Source: Elusimicrobiota bacterium
Lineage (GTDB): Bacteria > Elusimicrobiota > Elusimicrobia > UBA1565 > UBA9628
Reading direction: 5' to 3'
DNA length: 44,637 nucleotides
NCBI GenBank assembly: GCA_027452025.1
Contig: DAIDHI010000089.1
Coordinates: forward strand, 1 to 44,637
The translations under genes were made by a program, and so were the position numbers. Of this stretch, positions 19,548 through 28,681 are shown piece after piece. Positions within the stretch are counted from its first letter, which is position 1, and each line of letters begins with the position of its first letter. The notes below the pieces were generated by a model. It was not told the origin of the DNA. It did not search any database and was given only the letters and a program-made list of their open reading frames with translations.

Positions 19548-20459
19548 TCAGGCGCGCTTGAGCGCGGCGATGCGCGCGTCGATGGGCGGGTGCGTGGCGA
19601 AGAGCAGGGCCATCAGCCCGCGCCCGCGCCCGTTGATCTTGAACGTGGACAGGGCCGGCGCGCGGTTGTCGACGACTTGGGTGGCTTCCTTGAGCTGCTC
19701 GAGGGCGTGGATCATGGTCTCCCGGCCCGTCAGGCGGGCCGAGCCGGCGTCGGCGCGGTACTCGCGCCAGCGGGAAAACCAGTAGATGATCGGCGAGGCG
19801 ATGAAGAAGAGCGCCGTCTCGAGTACGTTGATGAGGATGTACTGCATGAAGAAGCCCATGCCGCCGCCTTCCTCGCGGCCCTCGCGGTCGCGGCTCATGG
19901 CCTGCTCGATGAGGATGGCGAGGACGTAAGAGGCGAAGATGACGAAGGTGTTGACGATCCCCTGGACGAGGGTCATCGTCACCATGTCGCCGTTGACGAT
20001 GTGGGAGATCTCGTGGCCGAGCACGCCTTCGACGGCGTGGGAGTCCATGGCCCCGAGCAGGCCGCTGGAGATCGCCAAGAGCGCCCGCCGGCGGCTGGGG
20101 CCCGTGGCGAACGCGTTGACCTCGGGGCTTCGGTAGATGCCGATCTCGGGCAGCTTGTCGAGCCCGGCCTGATCGCACAGGCGCCGCACCAGCTGCACCA
20201 GCCGCATCTCCTCCGAGCTGCCGGGGTTCTGGACGTCGATGAGCCGCACGCCCATGCCGGTCTTGGCCGTCCAGCGCGAGAGCTGGAGGGAAATGAACGC
20301 GCCGACGAAGCCGAAGAGCGCGGCCATGATCAGAAGGGACCCGTAGTCGATGCCGCGGGCCGTCAGGTACGGCCGCAGGCCGATGAGATTGATCAGGATC
20401 GAGATGGTGACGATGACAAGGGCGTTGACGACCAGAAAAAGAGCGATTCTTTTAACCAT
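19548..20459 (-). CDS. htpX: HtpX-type M48 membrane protease
   Basis: Inner-membrane zinc protease of envelope quality control. The 303 aa have two N-terminal membrane segments (~5-27 and 41-60), the zinc motif HEISH at 149-153 in GVLGHEISHIVNGDM, two further hydrophobic segments after it (FVIFASYVLAILI and YILINVLETALFFIASPIIYW), and the third ligand region REYRADAGSARL. TATAAT lies 6 nt before the ATG, with no Shine-Dalgarno, so the mRNA is probably leaderless. It is divergent from pruA with only 22 bp between the start codons. Confidence 0.96.
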   Translation of the reverse strand: MVKRIALFLVVNALVIVTISILINLIGLRPYLTARGIDYGSLLIMAALFGFVGAFISLQLSRWTAKTGMGVRLIDVQNPGSSEEMRLVQLVRRLCDQAGLDKLPEIGIYRSPEVNAFATGPSRRRALLAISSGLLGAMDSHAVEGVLGHEISHIVNGDMVTMTLVQGIVNTFVIFASYVLAILIEQAMSRDREGREEGGGMGFFMQYILINVLETALFFIASPIIYWFSRWREYRADAGSARLTGRETMIHALEQLKEATQVVDNRAPALSTFKINGRGRGLMALLFATHPPIDARIAALKRA

Positions 20460-20465
20460 GTTCTT

Positions 20466-20471
20466 ATTATA
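20466..20471 (-). promoter_or_regulatory. consensus -10 box of htpX, leaderless spacing
   Basis: Perfect TATAAT on the minus strand, ending 6 nt before the htpX ATG. It shares two bases with the TATCAT box of pruA on the other strand. The -35 regions would lie inside the opposite genes and are weak. Confidence 0.55.
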
Positions 20472-20475
20472 TCAT
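20470..20475 (+). promoter_or_regulatory. -10 box of pruA, leaderless spacing
   Basis: TATCAT, then 6 nt, then the ATG at 20482. It overlaps the htpX -10 box, so RNA polymerase could hardly occupy both at once. Confidence 0.5.
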
Positions 20476-20481
20476 CACCTT

Positions 20482-22167
<1,686 letters not shown>

Positions 22168-22211
22168 GCGGAACTTAAGGCCTCCTTAACCGGTTCGTCG
22201 GCCGGCCGGGC

Positions 22212-22217
22212 TATGCT
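22212..22217 (+). promoter_or_regulatory. relic leaderless -10 box ahead of the histidine kinase pseudogene
   Basis: TATGCT, then 6 nt, then GTG at 22224. It has the same geometry as the live starts in this window, although the gene behind it is wrecked. Confidence 0.35.
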
Positions 22218-22223
22218 CGGCTC

Positions 22224-22713
22224 GTGATCGAGCTCGATTCGAAGACGCGCCTGCCGCCGGTGCCCTCTTGGGCGGCCGACGGGCTGGACGCGGCAGCTGC
22301 TGGCCTTCAGCCGCAAGCAGGTGCTGCGTCCGGTGCCGCTGGACCTGCGGCGGGTCGTCCTCGACATGGAGAGCATGCTGCGGCGACTCATCGGAGAGGA
22401 CATTCGGCTTGCCGTGCGCGCGGGCCCGAGCCGGCCCGCGTCCTCGCCGAGGACGAGGAGCCCGTCCGGCGCCTCGCCGCCCGGATATTGACCGCGGAAG
22501 GCTTCGGGGTCCTGGCCGCATGCCGACCATCCCGTGTTCGAAACGGGCGGTCGCGTTCCGGACGGGTTCCTGCAAAAACCCTTTACGCCCGCGGCCCTGG
22601 CTAAGCTCGTGCGGCAGACGCTCGGAGCGTCCGATCAGCGGGAGCGACCGGGCAGGAGAAGCGCGGAGGTGCCGAAGTCGGCGGCGACCGTCCAGCCGCG
22701 CCCGCGAGCGTAA
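22224..22713 (+). pseudogene. degraded hybrid histidine kinase (kinase fragment plus receiver fragments)
   Basis: No intact frame exists, but three fragments in order match a hybrid sensor kinase. At 22291-22428 the frame reads [19 protein letters not shown] and on to [13 protein letters not shown], the end of the HisKA helix and the entry to the ATPase domain. At 22437-22520, one frame off, [22 protein letters not shown] matches the start of a receiver domain. From ~22525, back in the first frame, FLQKPFTPAALAKLVRQTL matches its end. Most of the ATPase domain and the receiver core, with the phospho-Asp, are gone. The 3' part overlaps the convergent GT-C gene. This 467-bp gap between genes holds nothing else I can name. 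Confidence 0.7.
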
Positions 22714-24215
22714 TCGTCGAGCGCGAGCCTGGACTCGGCCAGAGGCGCCCAACCGGGGATCGCGGAGAGCTCGCCGATGGGAAGACGGCAAAGCAGCAGG
22801 CCCGACAAGGGGTGCCTCGCCGCGATCTCGTCGAGCTGCTCGGGATCGACGGGAAGGGCGACGGCCGGCCTATTCGCGTACCAGGCGACCTGGCCGGCGA
22901 TATTGGCCGCAACCAGGCCGCCCTCGGGCACGAGCCGCTCGACCGCCGCCAGCTCCGGCCAATCCCGCGGCGAGAGAGCGCCCGGATAGGCCGGCCGGCC
23001 CTGCGGCAGGGCCAACTCGTGGACGAAAAAGGCGAGGGTCGCCGCGCCTAAGAGCGCCAGCGCGGCGTTGGGGCGGCCGAAGCGGGCGCCGAGCTCGCGC
23101 GCGCCGCGAGCGGCGAGCAGCAGCGCCGCCGGGGCAAACCATAGGAAATAGCGCCCGCCCGCGCGCGGTCCCAACTCCTCGTAGCGCAGCAAGGAGAAGG
23201 CCAGCAGCTCCAACAGGAGCATCCCGGCCGCGAGCCGGCCGAAACGCCGCGCCGCCGTGTCGGGCCGCCGCAAAGTCCACAGGCCCCAGCCCGCGAAGGG
23301 AAACAGCGCCTGCATCTGCCACCAGCCCGGAAGATGACTCGCATAGAGCCCAAGGTAGGCGGCGAATTTGCGGGCCAGCGCGCCGGGGTGCGCGCGCGCG
23401 AGCTGGAGCGGGTCGTAGAGGCGGTAGTAGAGCCAGGGCGGAAGGTCGGTCGCGACCCGGCGGGCCAGATTGACGCCGGTGTAGGGCGCGGTGAGCCCGT
23501 GGAACCAGCGCAGGTTGTAGGCCAGGGCGGGCGAGGCGGCGGCGGCCAGGCCCGCGGCGAACGCCGCCAGGGCGCGCGATCCGCGCTTGCCGGCCAGCCA
23601 AGCCCATAGGGGCAGCCACAGGATTACGTTGTAGCGCGCGAGGAAGCAGGCGCCGGCCAGCGCCCCGGCGAGGGCGCAGTCCGCGGCCGTCCGCGCCCGG
23701 ACCAGCACGGCGGCGGCGAGCAAGACCAGCAGGGCGAAGCCGAAATCGGGCAGGCCCCAAAGCACGAAGCCTCTCTGGAAAGAAGGGTCGAGCGCGATGA
23801 ATAGACCGGCGAAGAGCCCTTCGGCGGGCGAGAGCAGAAGCGAGCCGACGACGGCCGTCGCCGCCGCCCAAAGGCCGAGGGAGGCGACGCAGACCATGGC
23901 GACGGAGCTGTCGCGCGCGCCGCCGAGGCGCTCGGCGAAGGCCGCCAGGTAGGCTTGCAGCGGGAAGCGATCGGCCACCGGAGCCGGATGCGCCGCGTCG
24001 AAGGGCAGTCCGCGCGAGTCGAGGTAAGCCAGGTCGTAAGGGGTCACCAGCCGCGTCATCAGGCCGCGCCCCTTGGCGATGTTTCGCCCGATTTCGGCGT
24101 AATGGCAGAACTCCCAGGTGATGCCGCCCTCGAAGTGGCGGCGCAGAGACCACGTCGAGACGGCGCAAGAAAGGAGAAACAGCGCGGCGGGCGCCGCGAG
24201 CAGCGCCCGCCTCAC
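22635..24215 (-). CDS. polytopic membrane protein, probable GT-C glycosyltransferase
   Basis: A 526-aa protein with about ten hydrophobic segments (e.g. LLAAPAALFLLSCAV at the N-terminus, LGLWAAATAVVGSLLL, FGFALLVLLAAAVLV) and a soluble C-terminal part with EGGLVAANIAGQVAWYANRPAV. The first loop (FCHYAEIGRNIAKGRGLMTRLVTPYDLAYLD) is like the catalytic loop of GT39/PMT-ArnT-type enzymes that use polyprenyl-phosphate sugars. The start is GTG 24215, forming GTGA with the folD stop, although the frame is open much further upstream antisense to nothing useful. It is third in the panE-folD operon. Family assignment is moderate; donor and acceptor are unknown. Confidence 0.75.
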   Translation of the reverse strand: MRRALLAAPAALFLLSCAVSTWSLRRHFEGGITWEFCHYAEIGRNIAKGRGLMTRLVTPYDLAYLDSRGLPFDAAHPAPVADRFPLQAYLAAFAERLGGARDSSVAMVCVASLGLWAAATAVVGSLLLSPAEGLFAGLFIALDPSFQRGFVLWGLPDFGFALLVLLAAAVLVRARTAADCALAGALAGACFLARYNVILWLPLWAWLAGKRGSRALAAFAAGLAAAASPALAYNLRWFHGLTAPYTGVNLARRVATDLPPWLYYRLYDPLQLARAHPGALARKFAAYLGLYASHLPGWWQMQALFPFAGWGLWTLRRPDTAARRFGRLAAGMLLLELLAFSLLRYEELGPRAGGRYFLWFAPAALLLAARGARELGARFGRPNAALALLGAATLAFFVHELALPQGRPAYPGALSPRDWPELAAVERLVPEGGLVAANIAGQVAWYANRPAVALPVDPEQLDEIAARHPLSGLLLCRLPIGELSAIPGWAPLAESRLALDDYARGRGWTVAADFGTSALLLPGRSR

Positions 24216-25087
24216 CGTCCCCGGCCTTCCGCCAAGGTGACGATGTTGGACAGCAGCAGAGCCGTCGTGACGGGGCCGACGCCGCCCGGCACGGGCGTGA
24301 TGAAGCCGGCGCGCTGCGACGCGGGCCCGAAGTCCACGTCTCCGACGAGCTTGCCGTCGCCGTCGTTGGTCCCGGCGTCGATGACGATGGCGCCGGGCTT
24401 GATCCAGGCGCCCTGGACGAACCGCGCCCGGCCGAGACAGGCGACCACGACGTCGGCCTGCGCGACCTCGCCGGGAAGGTCCCGGGTCTTGGAGTGGCAC
24501 AACGTCACGGTCAAGTCGAGAGAGGAGAGCAGGTGCGCGGCGGGTTTGCCTACGATCGTGGAGCGGCCGACGACGACGGCCCGCCGGCCCTCCAGCGGCG
24601 TCTTGGTCGAGCGCAGCAGCTCGGCGACGGCCAGGGCCGTGCACGGGACGGGGATGCGCTTGTCCCTGATCTCGGAGTAGGACTTGGCCGCGAAGAGCCT
24701 GCCCAGATTGGTCGAGCCGACGCCCTCGGCGTCCTTAGACGGATCGATCGCCGCCGTGACGGCCTCGGCGTCTATGCCGCCGGGAAGGGGCATGTCGACG
24801 AGCACGGCGTCGACGCGCGGGTCGGCTTGCACGCGGCGCAGGCGCCTGAGAACCTCGGCTTGCCCTTCGGAGGGCGATATCTCGTGCGTCGCCGCCTCGA
24901 TGTCCACGCCGGCGCACGCCTTCTCGATCGAGCGCAGGTAGGCCTTGGCCTCGCGGCTTTGGGCGGCGGAGAAGATCGCCAACTGCGGCGGGCGGCCTCG
25001 CGCGGCTTTCACGGCGGCCGCTCTGGGCGCGACGGCCGCGGCCAGGGATTTGGCCAGGGCGGTCCCGTCGACCAGGGCCGCGGTCAC
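24212..25087 (-). CDS. folD: bifunctional methylenetetrahydrofolate dehydrogenase/cyclohydrolase
   Basis: FolD interconverts 5,10-methylene- and 10-formyl-tetrahydrofolate. The protein has 291 aa. The substrate region EAKAYLRSIEKAC (Tyr and Lys), the NADP-binding VVVGRSTIVGKPAAHLL, and the C-terminal PVPGGVGPVTTALLLSN are typical. The usual QLPLP strand reads VDMPLPGG here, and the usual PCTP reads PCTA, two mild departures from consensus. Its ATG overlaps the panE stop by 4 nt. 10-formyl-THF also feeds formyl-Met synthesis, the substrate side of the def enzyme at the left of the window. Confidence 0.95.
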   Translation of the reverse strand: MTAALVDGTALAKSLAAAVAPRAAAVKAARGRPPQLAIFSAAQSREAKAYLRSIEKACAGVDIEAATHEISPSEGQAEVLRRLRRVQADPRVDAVLVDMPLPGGIDAEAVTAAIDPSKDAEGVGSTNLGRLFAAKSYSEIRDKRIPVPCTALAVAELLRSTKTPLEGRRAVVVGRSTIVGKPAAHLLSSLDLTVTLCHSKTRDLPGEVAQADVVVACLGRARFVQGAWIKPGAIVIDAGTNDGDGKLVGDVDFGPASQRAGFITPVPGGVGPVTTALLLSNIVTLAEGRGR

Positions 25088-26010
25088 GGCAGGCGCTCCA
25101 GACGCTTGACCAGCCAGGAGAGCTTATTGAGGATCGGCGTCGCCGCGCCCGTCTTGCGCCTGGCGTCGAGAACGGGGCCGACGATGGCGTCGATCTCGGT
25201 GCGCCGGCGCGCCTGGAGGTCCTGGAGCATGGAATTACGCTGCCTCGAATCGAGAGGATACGTGCGGGCAAAAAGACGGCGCATGCGCCGCGCGTCGATG
25301 CGGTGCCCGGCTTTCCTCGCCACGGTCAGCGCCTCGTCCAGAGCGGCGCGCGAGAGCTCCTGGAGCGGCGGATCCCGGGCCAGGTCGCCGTTGGAGGCCG
25401 CGCAGACGGCGCCCAGCGGATTGCCCGCGGCGTTGAAGCACAGCTTGGTCCACAGCATGGAGTCTTCCGAGCCTTCGACGGACACGGACCAGCCCGCGGC
25501 CCGCAGCAGCGCGGACGCCGCCTTGAGGGCCGCTTCGTTGCCCGGGTAGCGCGCCAGATGGATGTCGCGGCCTCCGTTGTGGGCCACGCGGCCGAGGGAG
25601 AGCCGCTCGGCCGCGACATAGCAGACCCCGACGACGGTCCGGCCGGGGCCGAAGGCCCGCCGGACGGCGGCGGCGTGGCGAAGGCCGTTTTGCAGGCAGA
25701 CGACGCAGGTCTTGGGCCCGACCCAGGGGCGGGCGGCGCGGGCCGCGGCGGCTATATCCCGGGACTTGACGCAGAGAAAGACCGCGCTGCAGGGGCCCGC
25801 CGGCCGGGAGGCCGGCCGCAGGCCGCGCCGGATGAGGCGAGCCCGGCCGCTCGTGCCGACGAAAGAGAAGCCCCGGCGGGCCAGCGCGGAGGCTTGCCCG
25901 GGGCGCCGGCCGAGCAGGCGCACGTCCTTGCCGGCCTCCACCCAGCGGGCGGCCAAGACCCCGCCGATCGCGCCCGGCCCGACGACGAGGATATCAGCTT
26001 CCGGCCCCAC
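25084..26010 (-). CDS. panE: 2-dehydropantoate 2-reductase family protein
   Basis: NADPH-dependent ketopantoate reductase of pantothenate and CoA synthesis. The protein has 308 aa. The Rossmann motif is VVGPGAIGGVLAARW at residues 9-23. The C-terminal helical domain has the catalytic-region WTKLCFNAAGNPLGAVC (Lys and Asn). GTG start at 26010 is supported by TAGACT 6 nt upstream with an extended TG. It heads the operon panE-folD-GT-C membrane protein, all coupled by 4-nt overlaps. Some PanE-like proteins reduce other 2-keto acids, so the exact substrate is a family inference. Confidence 0.88.
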   Translation of the reverse strand: MGPEADILVVGPGAIGGVLAARWVEAGKDVRLLGRRPGQASALARRGFSFVGTSGRARLIRRGLRPASRPAGPCSAVFLCVKSRDIAAAARAARPWVGPKTCVVCLQNGLRHAAAVRRAFGPGRTVVGVCYVAAERLSLGRVAHNGGRDIHLARYPGNEAALKAASALLRAAGWSVSVEGSEDSMLWTKLCFNAAGNPLGAVCAASNGDLARDPPLQELSRAALDEALTVARKAGHRIDARRMRRLFARTYPLDSRQRNSMLQDLQARRRTEIDAIVGPVLDARRKTGAATPILNKLSWLVKRLERLP

Positions 26011-26016
26011 GGCCCA

Positions 26017-26025
26017 AGTCTAGCA
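26017..26025 (-). promoter_or_regulatory. extended -10 promoter of panE, leaderless spacing
   Basis: TGC-TAGACT on the minus strand, 6 nt before the GTG. The TG just upstream of the -10 can replace a poor -35. It lies right behind the terminator of the mini-protein gene. Confidence 0.5.
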
Positions 26026-26030
26026 CAAAA

Positions 26031-26063
26031 TGAAAAACCCCCGCCGGAGGACCGGCGGGGGTT
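26031..26063 (-). terminator. intrinsic terminator of the tandem-repeat mini-protein gene
   Basis: A 12-bp perfect GC-rich stem (26036-26047 with 26052-26063, loop AGGA on the plus strand) is followed on the minus strand by a run of five T and a further AT-rich stretch. It lies 27 bp after the stop of the minus-strand mini-protein gene. Confidence 0.88.
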
Positions 26064-26089
26064 GTCTCGGACGTTGCGGTTGTTGGGTC

Positions 26090-26311
26090 TTAGGCGTTGA
26101 CCATCTTGGCGCGGCTGATGTCGCCCTTCTTGTCCAGGAAGTACAGGTAGCCCTTCTCCTTCTTGAGGCCGACCTTGCTGACCTTCTCCGGCTTGCCGCC
26201 CTTCTTGCCGCCGCGGGCCATCTTCGCGCGCGAAACGTCGCCCTGCTTGTCGATGTAGTAAAGGAAGCCCTGAACGCGCTCGACGCCCACCTTCTGAACT
26301 TTCTCAGCCAT
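26090..26311 (-). CDS. 73-aa basic mini-protein made of two tandem repeats
   Basis: Two 28-residue repeats, residues 4-31 and 43-70, identical at 17 positions, each ending GD(V/I)SRAKM and containing G(F/Y)LY and DK-GD. A Gly/Lys linker (ARGGKKGG) joins them. The protein is strongly basic with no Cys, no signal and no membrane segment. Shine-Dalgarno GGAGG is well placed before the ATG at 26311; a longer start at 26353 is less likely. It has its own promoter and its own strong terminator, so it is a single-gene unit and probably well expressed. The family is not recognised. Nucleic-acid or ribosome association is only a guess from charge and size. Confidence 0.85.
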   Translation of the reverse strand: MAEKVQKVGVERVQGFLYYIDKQGDVSRAKMARGGKKGGKPEKVSKVGLKKEKGYLYFLDKKGDISRAKMVNA

Positions 26312-26370
26312 GTTAGAGTTGAACCTCCGTATCCCGGAGAGACGCTGCGCCATGTCTCTTCCGTGCCTCG

Positions 26371-26399
26371 ACTATATAAAATGGTCCCAAAAAGCGCAA
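26371..26399 (-). promoter_or_regulatory. promoter of the tandem-repeat mini-protein gene
   Basis: On the minus strand TTGCGC (26399-26394), a 17-bp spacer, then TATAGT (26376-26371). The leader would be about 50 nt with a small AGAGAC/GTCTCT hairpin and the GGAGG. Further upstream (26410-26460) is a CGACGG-rich stretch of no clear meaning. Confidence 0.55.
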
Positions 26400-26466
26400 G
26401 GGATTTATCGACGGGTACCCGACGGACGACGGTCGACGGTCGACGAGCGCTCGACGGAGAAAAGCG

Positions 26467-26736
26467 CTAGCGGGCGGGGGGTTTTTGGAACAGCGAGATC
26501 TGCTGGTCCTGCGGAGCCATGATCAGGCGCTCGCGCAGCCAGGCGTCGACGAGAGCCTTGGAGAAGCGGTACTGCCGGCCGATGCGGGAAGCGGGGACCT
26601 TCTTTTGCCGGATCAAGCCGTAGATCTTCGAGCGGCCCATCCCCAGATACTGGGCCAGGGCCTTGATGTCCATGACCTCTGGCACTTCCCCCGAGAATGG
26701 CTTTCGCGCGGCTTTCTTCTTTTTCTTCGTGGCCAT
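26467..26736 (-). CDS. excisionase/MerR-like helix-turn-helix DNA-binding protein
   Basis: An 89-aa protein. A Lys-rich tail (KKKKKAARK) is followed by a single HTH of the excisionase family (HTH_17 type): MDIKALAQYLGMGRSKIYGLIRQKKVPASRIGRQYRFSKALVDAWL, where the wing and the Arg-Phe-Ser strand contact DNA. Such small proteins are stand-alone regulators or phage or plasmid excisionases, but no integrase is near, so a chromosomal regulator is likelier. It has a strong own promoter with a nearly leaderless start. It shares the strand with the mini-protein gene downstream but each has its own promoter. Confidence 0.85.
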   Translation of the reverse strand: MATKKKKKAARKPFSGEVPEVMDIKALAQYLGMGRSKIYGLIRQKKVPASRIGRQYRFSKALVDAWLRERLIMAPQDQQISLFQKPPAR

Positions 26737-26745
26737 GGACGATTT

Positions 26746-26774
26746 AGTTTACGTGATGTGTTATCTTTTGTCAA
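26746..26774 (-). promoter_or_regulatory. promoter of the HTH gene
   Basis: On the minus strand a perfect TTGACA (26774-26769), 17-bp spacer, TAAACT (26751-26746), then 9 nt to the ATG. A leader of only a few bases is predicted. Confidence 0.62.
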
Positions 26775-26789
26775 GAATTGCCATTCGTT

Positions 26790-27611
26790 TCAAGGCGCCT
26801 CGCAGCGGCCGTCGTTGAACACCTCCCGGAAGGCCGACGCCTCGCTGCGATCGGAGGCGAGCCTGTCGAAGGCCTCGACGCAGGGCTTGGGGCAGGACCG
26901 GGACCGGCTGACGCACTCGCCGAAGCTCAGGCCCGATTCCACGCAGTCGTCCAAGGCGGCGCGGCAGCGGCGCAGGTCGAACTTGCGCCGCTGGGGCGGC
27001 GGCCCGCGCCGAATTTCGACGCCGTGAAATCGCGGCGCCCGCGCGGCCGCGAAGCGCGGCGTCGGCGGCCGCGGCTTGGCGCGCTTGGCCAGGCGCTCCT
27101 TGAGCGTCTTGGCGCGGGCGCAGCCGGTCTTGAGGCCGAGGCGGCAGGCCGTCTCGTAGTCCTCCCGCGCGAAGCGCAGGTCGCCTTGGCGCGCGTACGC
27201 CAGCCCGCGGTCGAGATACGCCTGGCGCAGGTTCAAGTCCAGGGCCGTCGCACGGTAGAGCTCGGTGATCGCCGTCGAGACGTGGCCGAGCTCGAGCTCG
27301 AGGTGGCCCTTGAGATACCGGTAGCGGGCGCTGCGCGGCTCCAGGCGCAGCGCTTGCGCGGAGTCCGCCAAGGCGTCCTCGACCCGGCCGCGCTCGTCGT
27401 AGAGCCTGGCGCGGGCGGCGAAGGCCTTCGCCTTGGCCGGCTTGCTGTCGCCGGCCTGCCAAAGCGCCAGGGCCTCGCTGTAGTCGGCCAAGGCCTCGTC
27501 CGGGCGCTTGGCCTCGACGGCTTTTTCGGCGCGGATCGAGAGCGACTCGAACGATTCCGCCGCGGCGGGAGAGGCCGCGAGCGCCAAGCAGACGGCGAGT
27601 GCGAGGCTCAC
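26790..27611 (-). CDS. secreted tetratricopeptide-repeat protein with Cys-rich tail
   Basis: A 273-aa protein with a GTG start, chosen because it opens a signal peptide (SLALAVCLALAASPAAA) and because a TTGCCT-17-TATTCT promoter ends 6 nt before it. Residues ~30-170 hold three or four TPR units (ALADYSEALALW, ALADSAQALRLEP, ITELYRATALDLN). A basic Pro-rich linker and a C-terminal segment with five cysteines (CRAALDDC, ECVSRSRSCPKPC, later DGRC) follow. It is probably periplasmic and scaffolds other proteins. No specific family is recognised. Confidence 0.8.
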   Translation of the reverse strand: MSLALAVCLALAASPAAAESFESLSIRAEKAVEAKRPDEALADYSEALALWQAGDSKPAKAKAFAARARLYDERGRVEDALADSAQALRLEPRSARYRYLKGHLELELGHVSTAITELYRATALDLNLRQAYLDRGLAYARQGDLRFAREDYETACRLGLKTGCARAKTLKERLAKRAKPRPPTPRFAAARAPRFHGVEIRRGPPPQRRKFDLRRCRAALDDCVESGLSFGECVSRSRSCPKPCVEAFDRLASDRSEASAFREVFNDGRCEAP

Positions 27612-27617
27612 GACGTA

Positions 27618-27646
27618 AGAATAGCTTGGCCGCGCGATCGAGGCAA
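27618..27646 (-). promoter_or_regulatory. leaderless promoter of the secreted TPR gene
   Basis: On the minus strand TTGCCT (27646-27641), 17-bp spacer, TATTCT (27623-27618), 6 nt, then GTG at 27611. Confidence 0.5.
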
Positions 27647-27787
27647 GGGCTCCCGGGGACTGGGGCTTTGGTCCCAATCCCGCCTGGGTCGCCTGCGGCC
27701 GCCTGGCGGGCCTTTGGGCTCACGGGCGGCGGGGGAGTTCTTGATAAAATACTCCGTCGCAACAAAACGCGGGAACGACGACAGCGC

Positions 27788-27816
27788 TTGTCACCCCGTC
27801 GCGAATTTGATATATT
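27788..27816 (+). promoter_or_regulatory. promoter of the rpsF operon
   Basis: TTGTCA at 27788-27793, 17 bp, TATATT at 27811-27816, each one mismatch from consensus. Transcription would start near 27823, giving a ~57-nt leader. The 268-bp gap between the divergent TPR and rpsF genes holds this promoter, the leader hairpin and the TPR promoter. The middle part shows nothing else. Confidence 0.75.
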
Positions 27817-27841
27817 GCCTTCTCGGGCCGATCCTCACGCG

Positions 27842-27866
27842 AGCGGCCGATCCGGACTGGGCCGCT
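27842..27866 (+). promoter_or_regulatory. leader hairpin upstream of rpsF, possible S6:S18 autoregulatory site
   Basis: A 7-bp stem AGCGGCC/GGCCGCT encloses an 11-nt loop containing CCG, ending 4 nt before the AAGGAG Shine-Dalgarno. rpsF leaders in many bacteria carry an S6:S18-binding structure with a conserved CCG. The match here is by position and the CCG only. Confidence 0.4.
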
Positions 27867-27879
27867 AATTAAGGAGACC

Positions 27880-28239
27880 ATGCAAGTCTACGAAACCGTA
27901 TTGATTCTCAAGCCTGTTCTGTCCGACCCCGAGGTCGCGGAGTTTGTCGAAAAGACCAAGCAGACTATCTCCTCCGATGGAGGCGAGATGGTCAACCAGG
28001 AGATATGGGGCCGCCGCAAGCTCACGCACCTCATCGGCAAGGCGCGCGAAGGCGTCTACGCCTATTTCAAGTACAAGGCCAATTCCGGCCTGCTCAAGAA
28101 GCTCAACCACAACTTCAGCATCTCCGACACGATCATGCGCAACATGACCGTCCTGGCTCAGGACCGCAAGATGCGCGAGAAGAAGTCGAAGACCAAGAAA
28201 GCGAAGGCCCCGGCCCCCGCCGCCGCCGCGCAGGAATAG
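27880..28239 (+). CDS. rpsF: 30S ribosomal protein S6 (bS6)
   Basis: A 119-aa protein. The N-terminal strand YETVLILKPVL, the WGRRKLTHLIGKAREGVYAYFKY core, and NFSISDTIMRNMTV identify bS6, which pairs with bS18 on the platform of the small subunit. The C-terminal ~25 residues are Lys/Ala/Pro-rich and beyond the usual fold. AAGGAG precedes the ATG at 27880. It is first in the order rpsF-ssb-rpsR-rplI-dnaB, a classical bacterial cluster. Confidence 0.98.
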   Translation: MQVYETVLILKPVLSDPEVAEFVEKTKQTISSDGGEMVNQEIWGRRKLTHLIGKAREGVYAYFKYKANSGLLKKLNHNFSISDTIMRNMTVLAQDRKMREKKSKTKKAKAPAPAAAAQE

Positions 28240-28246
28240 GCCCTCA

Positions 28247-28681
28247 GTGAACGTCCGTCTTCCCGAGCAGAACCAGGTCCTGCTGACCGGCAATCTGACG
28301 AAAGATCCCGAGGTGCGCTACACGCAGAAGGGCACGGCCATGTGCCGCTTCCGCATGGGCGTCAACCGCCGCTACAAGGACACCGCCACCGGCGAGTGGA
28401 AGGACGACACGACGTTCGTCAACATTGTCGTCTGGCGCGAGGCCGCCGAGTCGTGCGGCAAGCGCCTCAAGAAAGGCAGCCCCGTCCACGTCGAGGGCCG
28501 CCTGCGCAGCTACGAATACGAGGACAAAAACGCGCCCGGCGCCAAGCGCAGCATGCTCGAGGTGGAAGCCCGCCGCGTCCAGATCTTGGAGAAATCGTCG
28601 CCCGCCGGTTCGCCCGCGGGCGGCGCCGAGGAGCCGGCGGCCGCAGAGGCCGCCGCAGACATCGAGGAGGTTCCGTTCTAA
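28247..28681 (+). CDS. ssb: single-stranded DNA-binding protein
   Basis: A 144-aa OB-fold protein coating ssDNA in replication and repair. [21 protein letters not shown] at the N-terminus (split by one residue), [15 protein letters not shown] and the strand [12 protein letters not shown] are typical. The C-terminal tail ends DIEEVPF, the acidic tip that binds partner proteins. GTG start at 28247. Its TAA shares a base with the rpsR ATG. Confidence 0.96.
   Translation: MNVRLPEQNQVLLTGNLTKDPEVRYTQKGTAMCRFRMGVNRRYKDTATGEWKDDTTFVNIVVWREAAESCGKRLKKGSPVHVEGRLRSYEYEDKNAPGAKRSMLEVEARRVQILEKSSPAGSPAGGAEEPAAAEAAADIEEVPF

Noticed and set aside
22186..22791. Open frames on both strands in the pseudogene region
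   Set aside because: The kinase and receiver fragments explain the sequence, and the competing frames are Arg/Pro-rich without recognisable domains.
24216..24644. N-terminal extension of the GT-C membrane protein over folD
   Set aside because: The extension is Arg-rich nonsense antisense-like sequence overlapping folD on the same strand. GTG 24215 forms a GTGA overlap and precedes the first membrane helix.
26467..26736. Excisionase-like HTH protein as evidence for a prophage or integrative element
   Set aside because: No integrase, attachment site repeat or other phage gene is near. Neighbours are chromosomal housekeeping genes, so a plain regulator is likelier.
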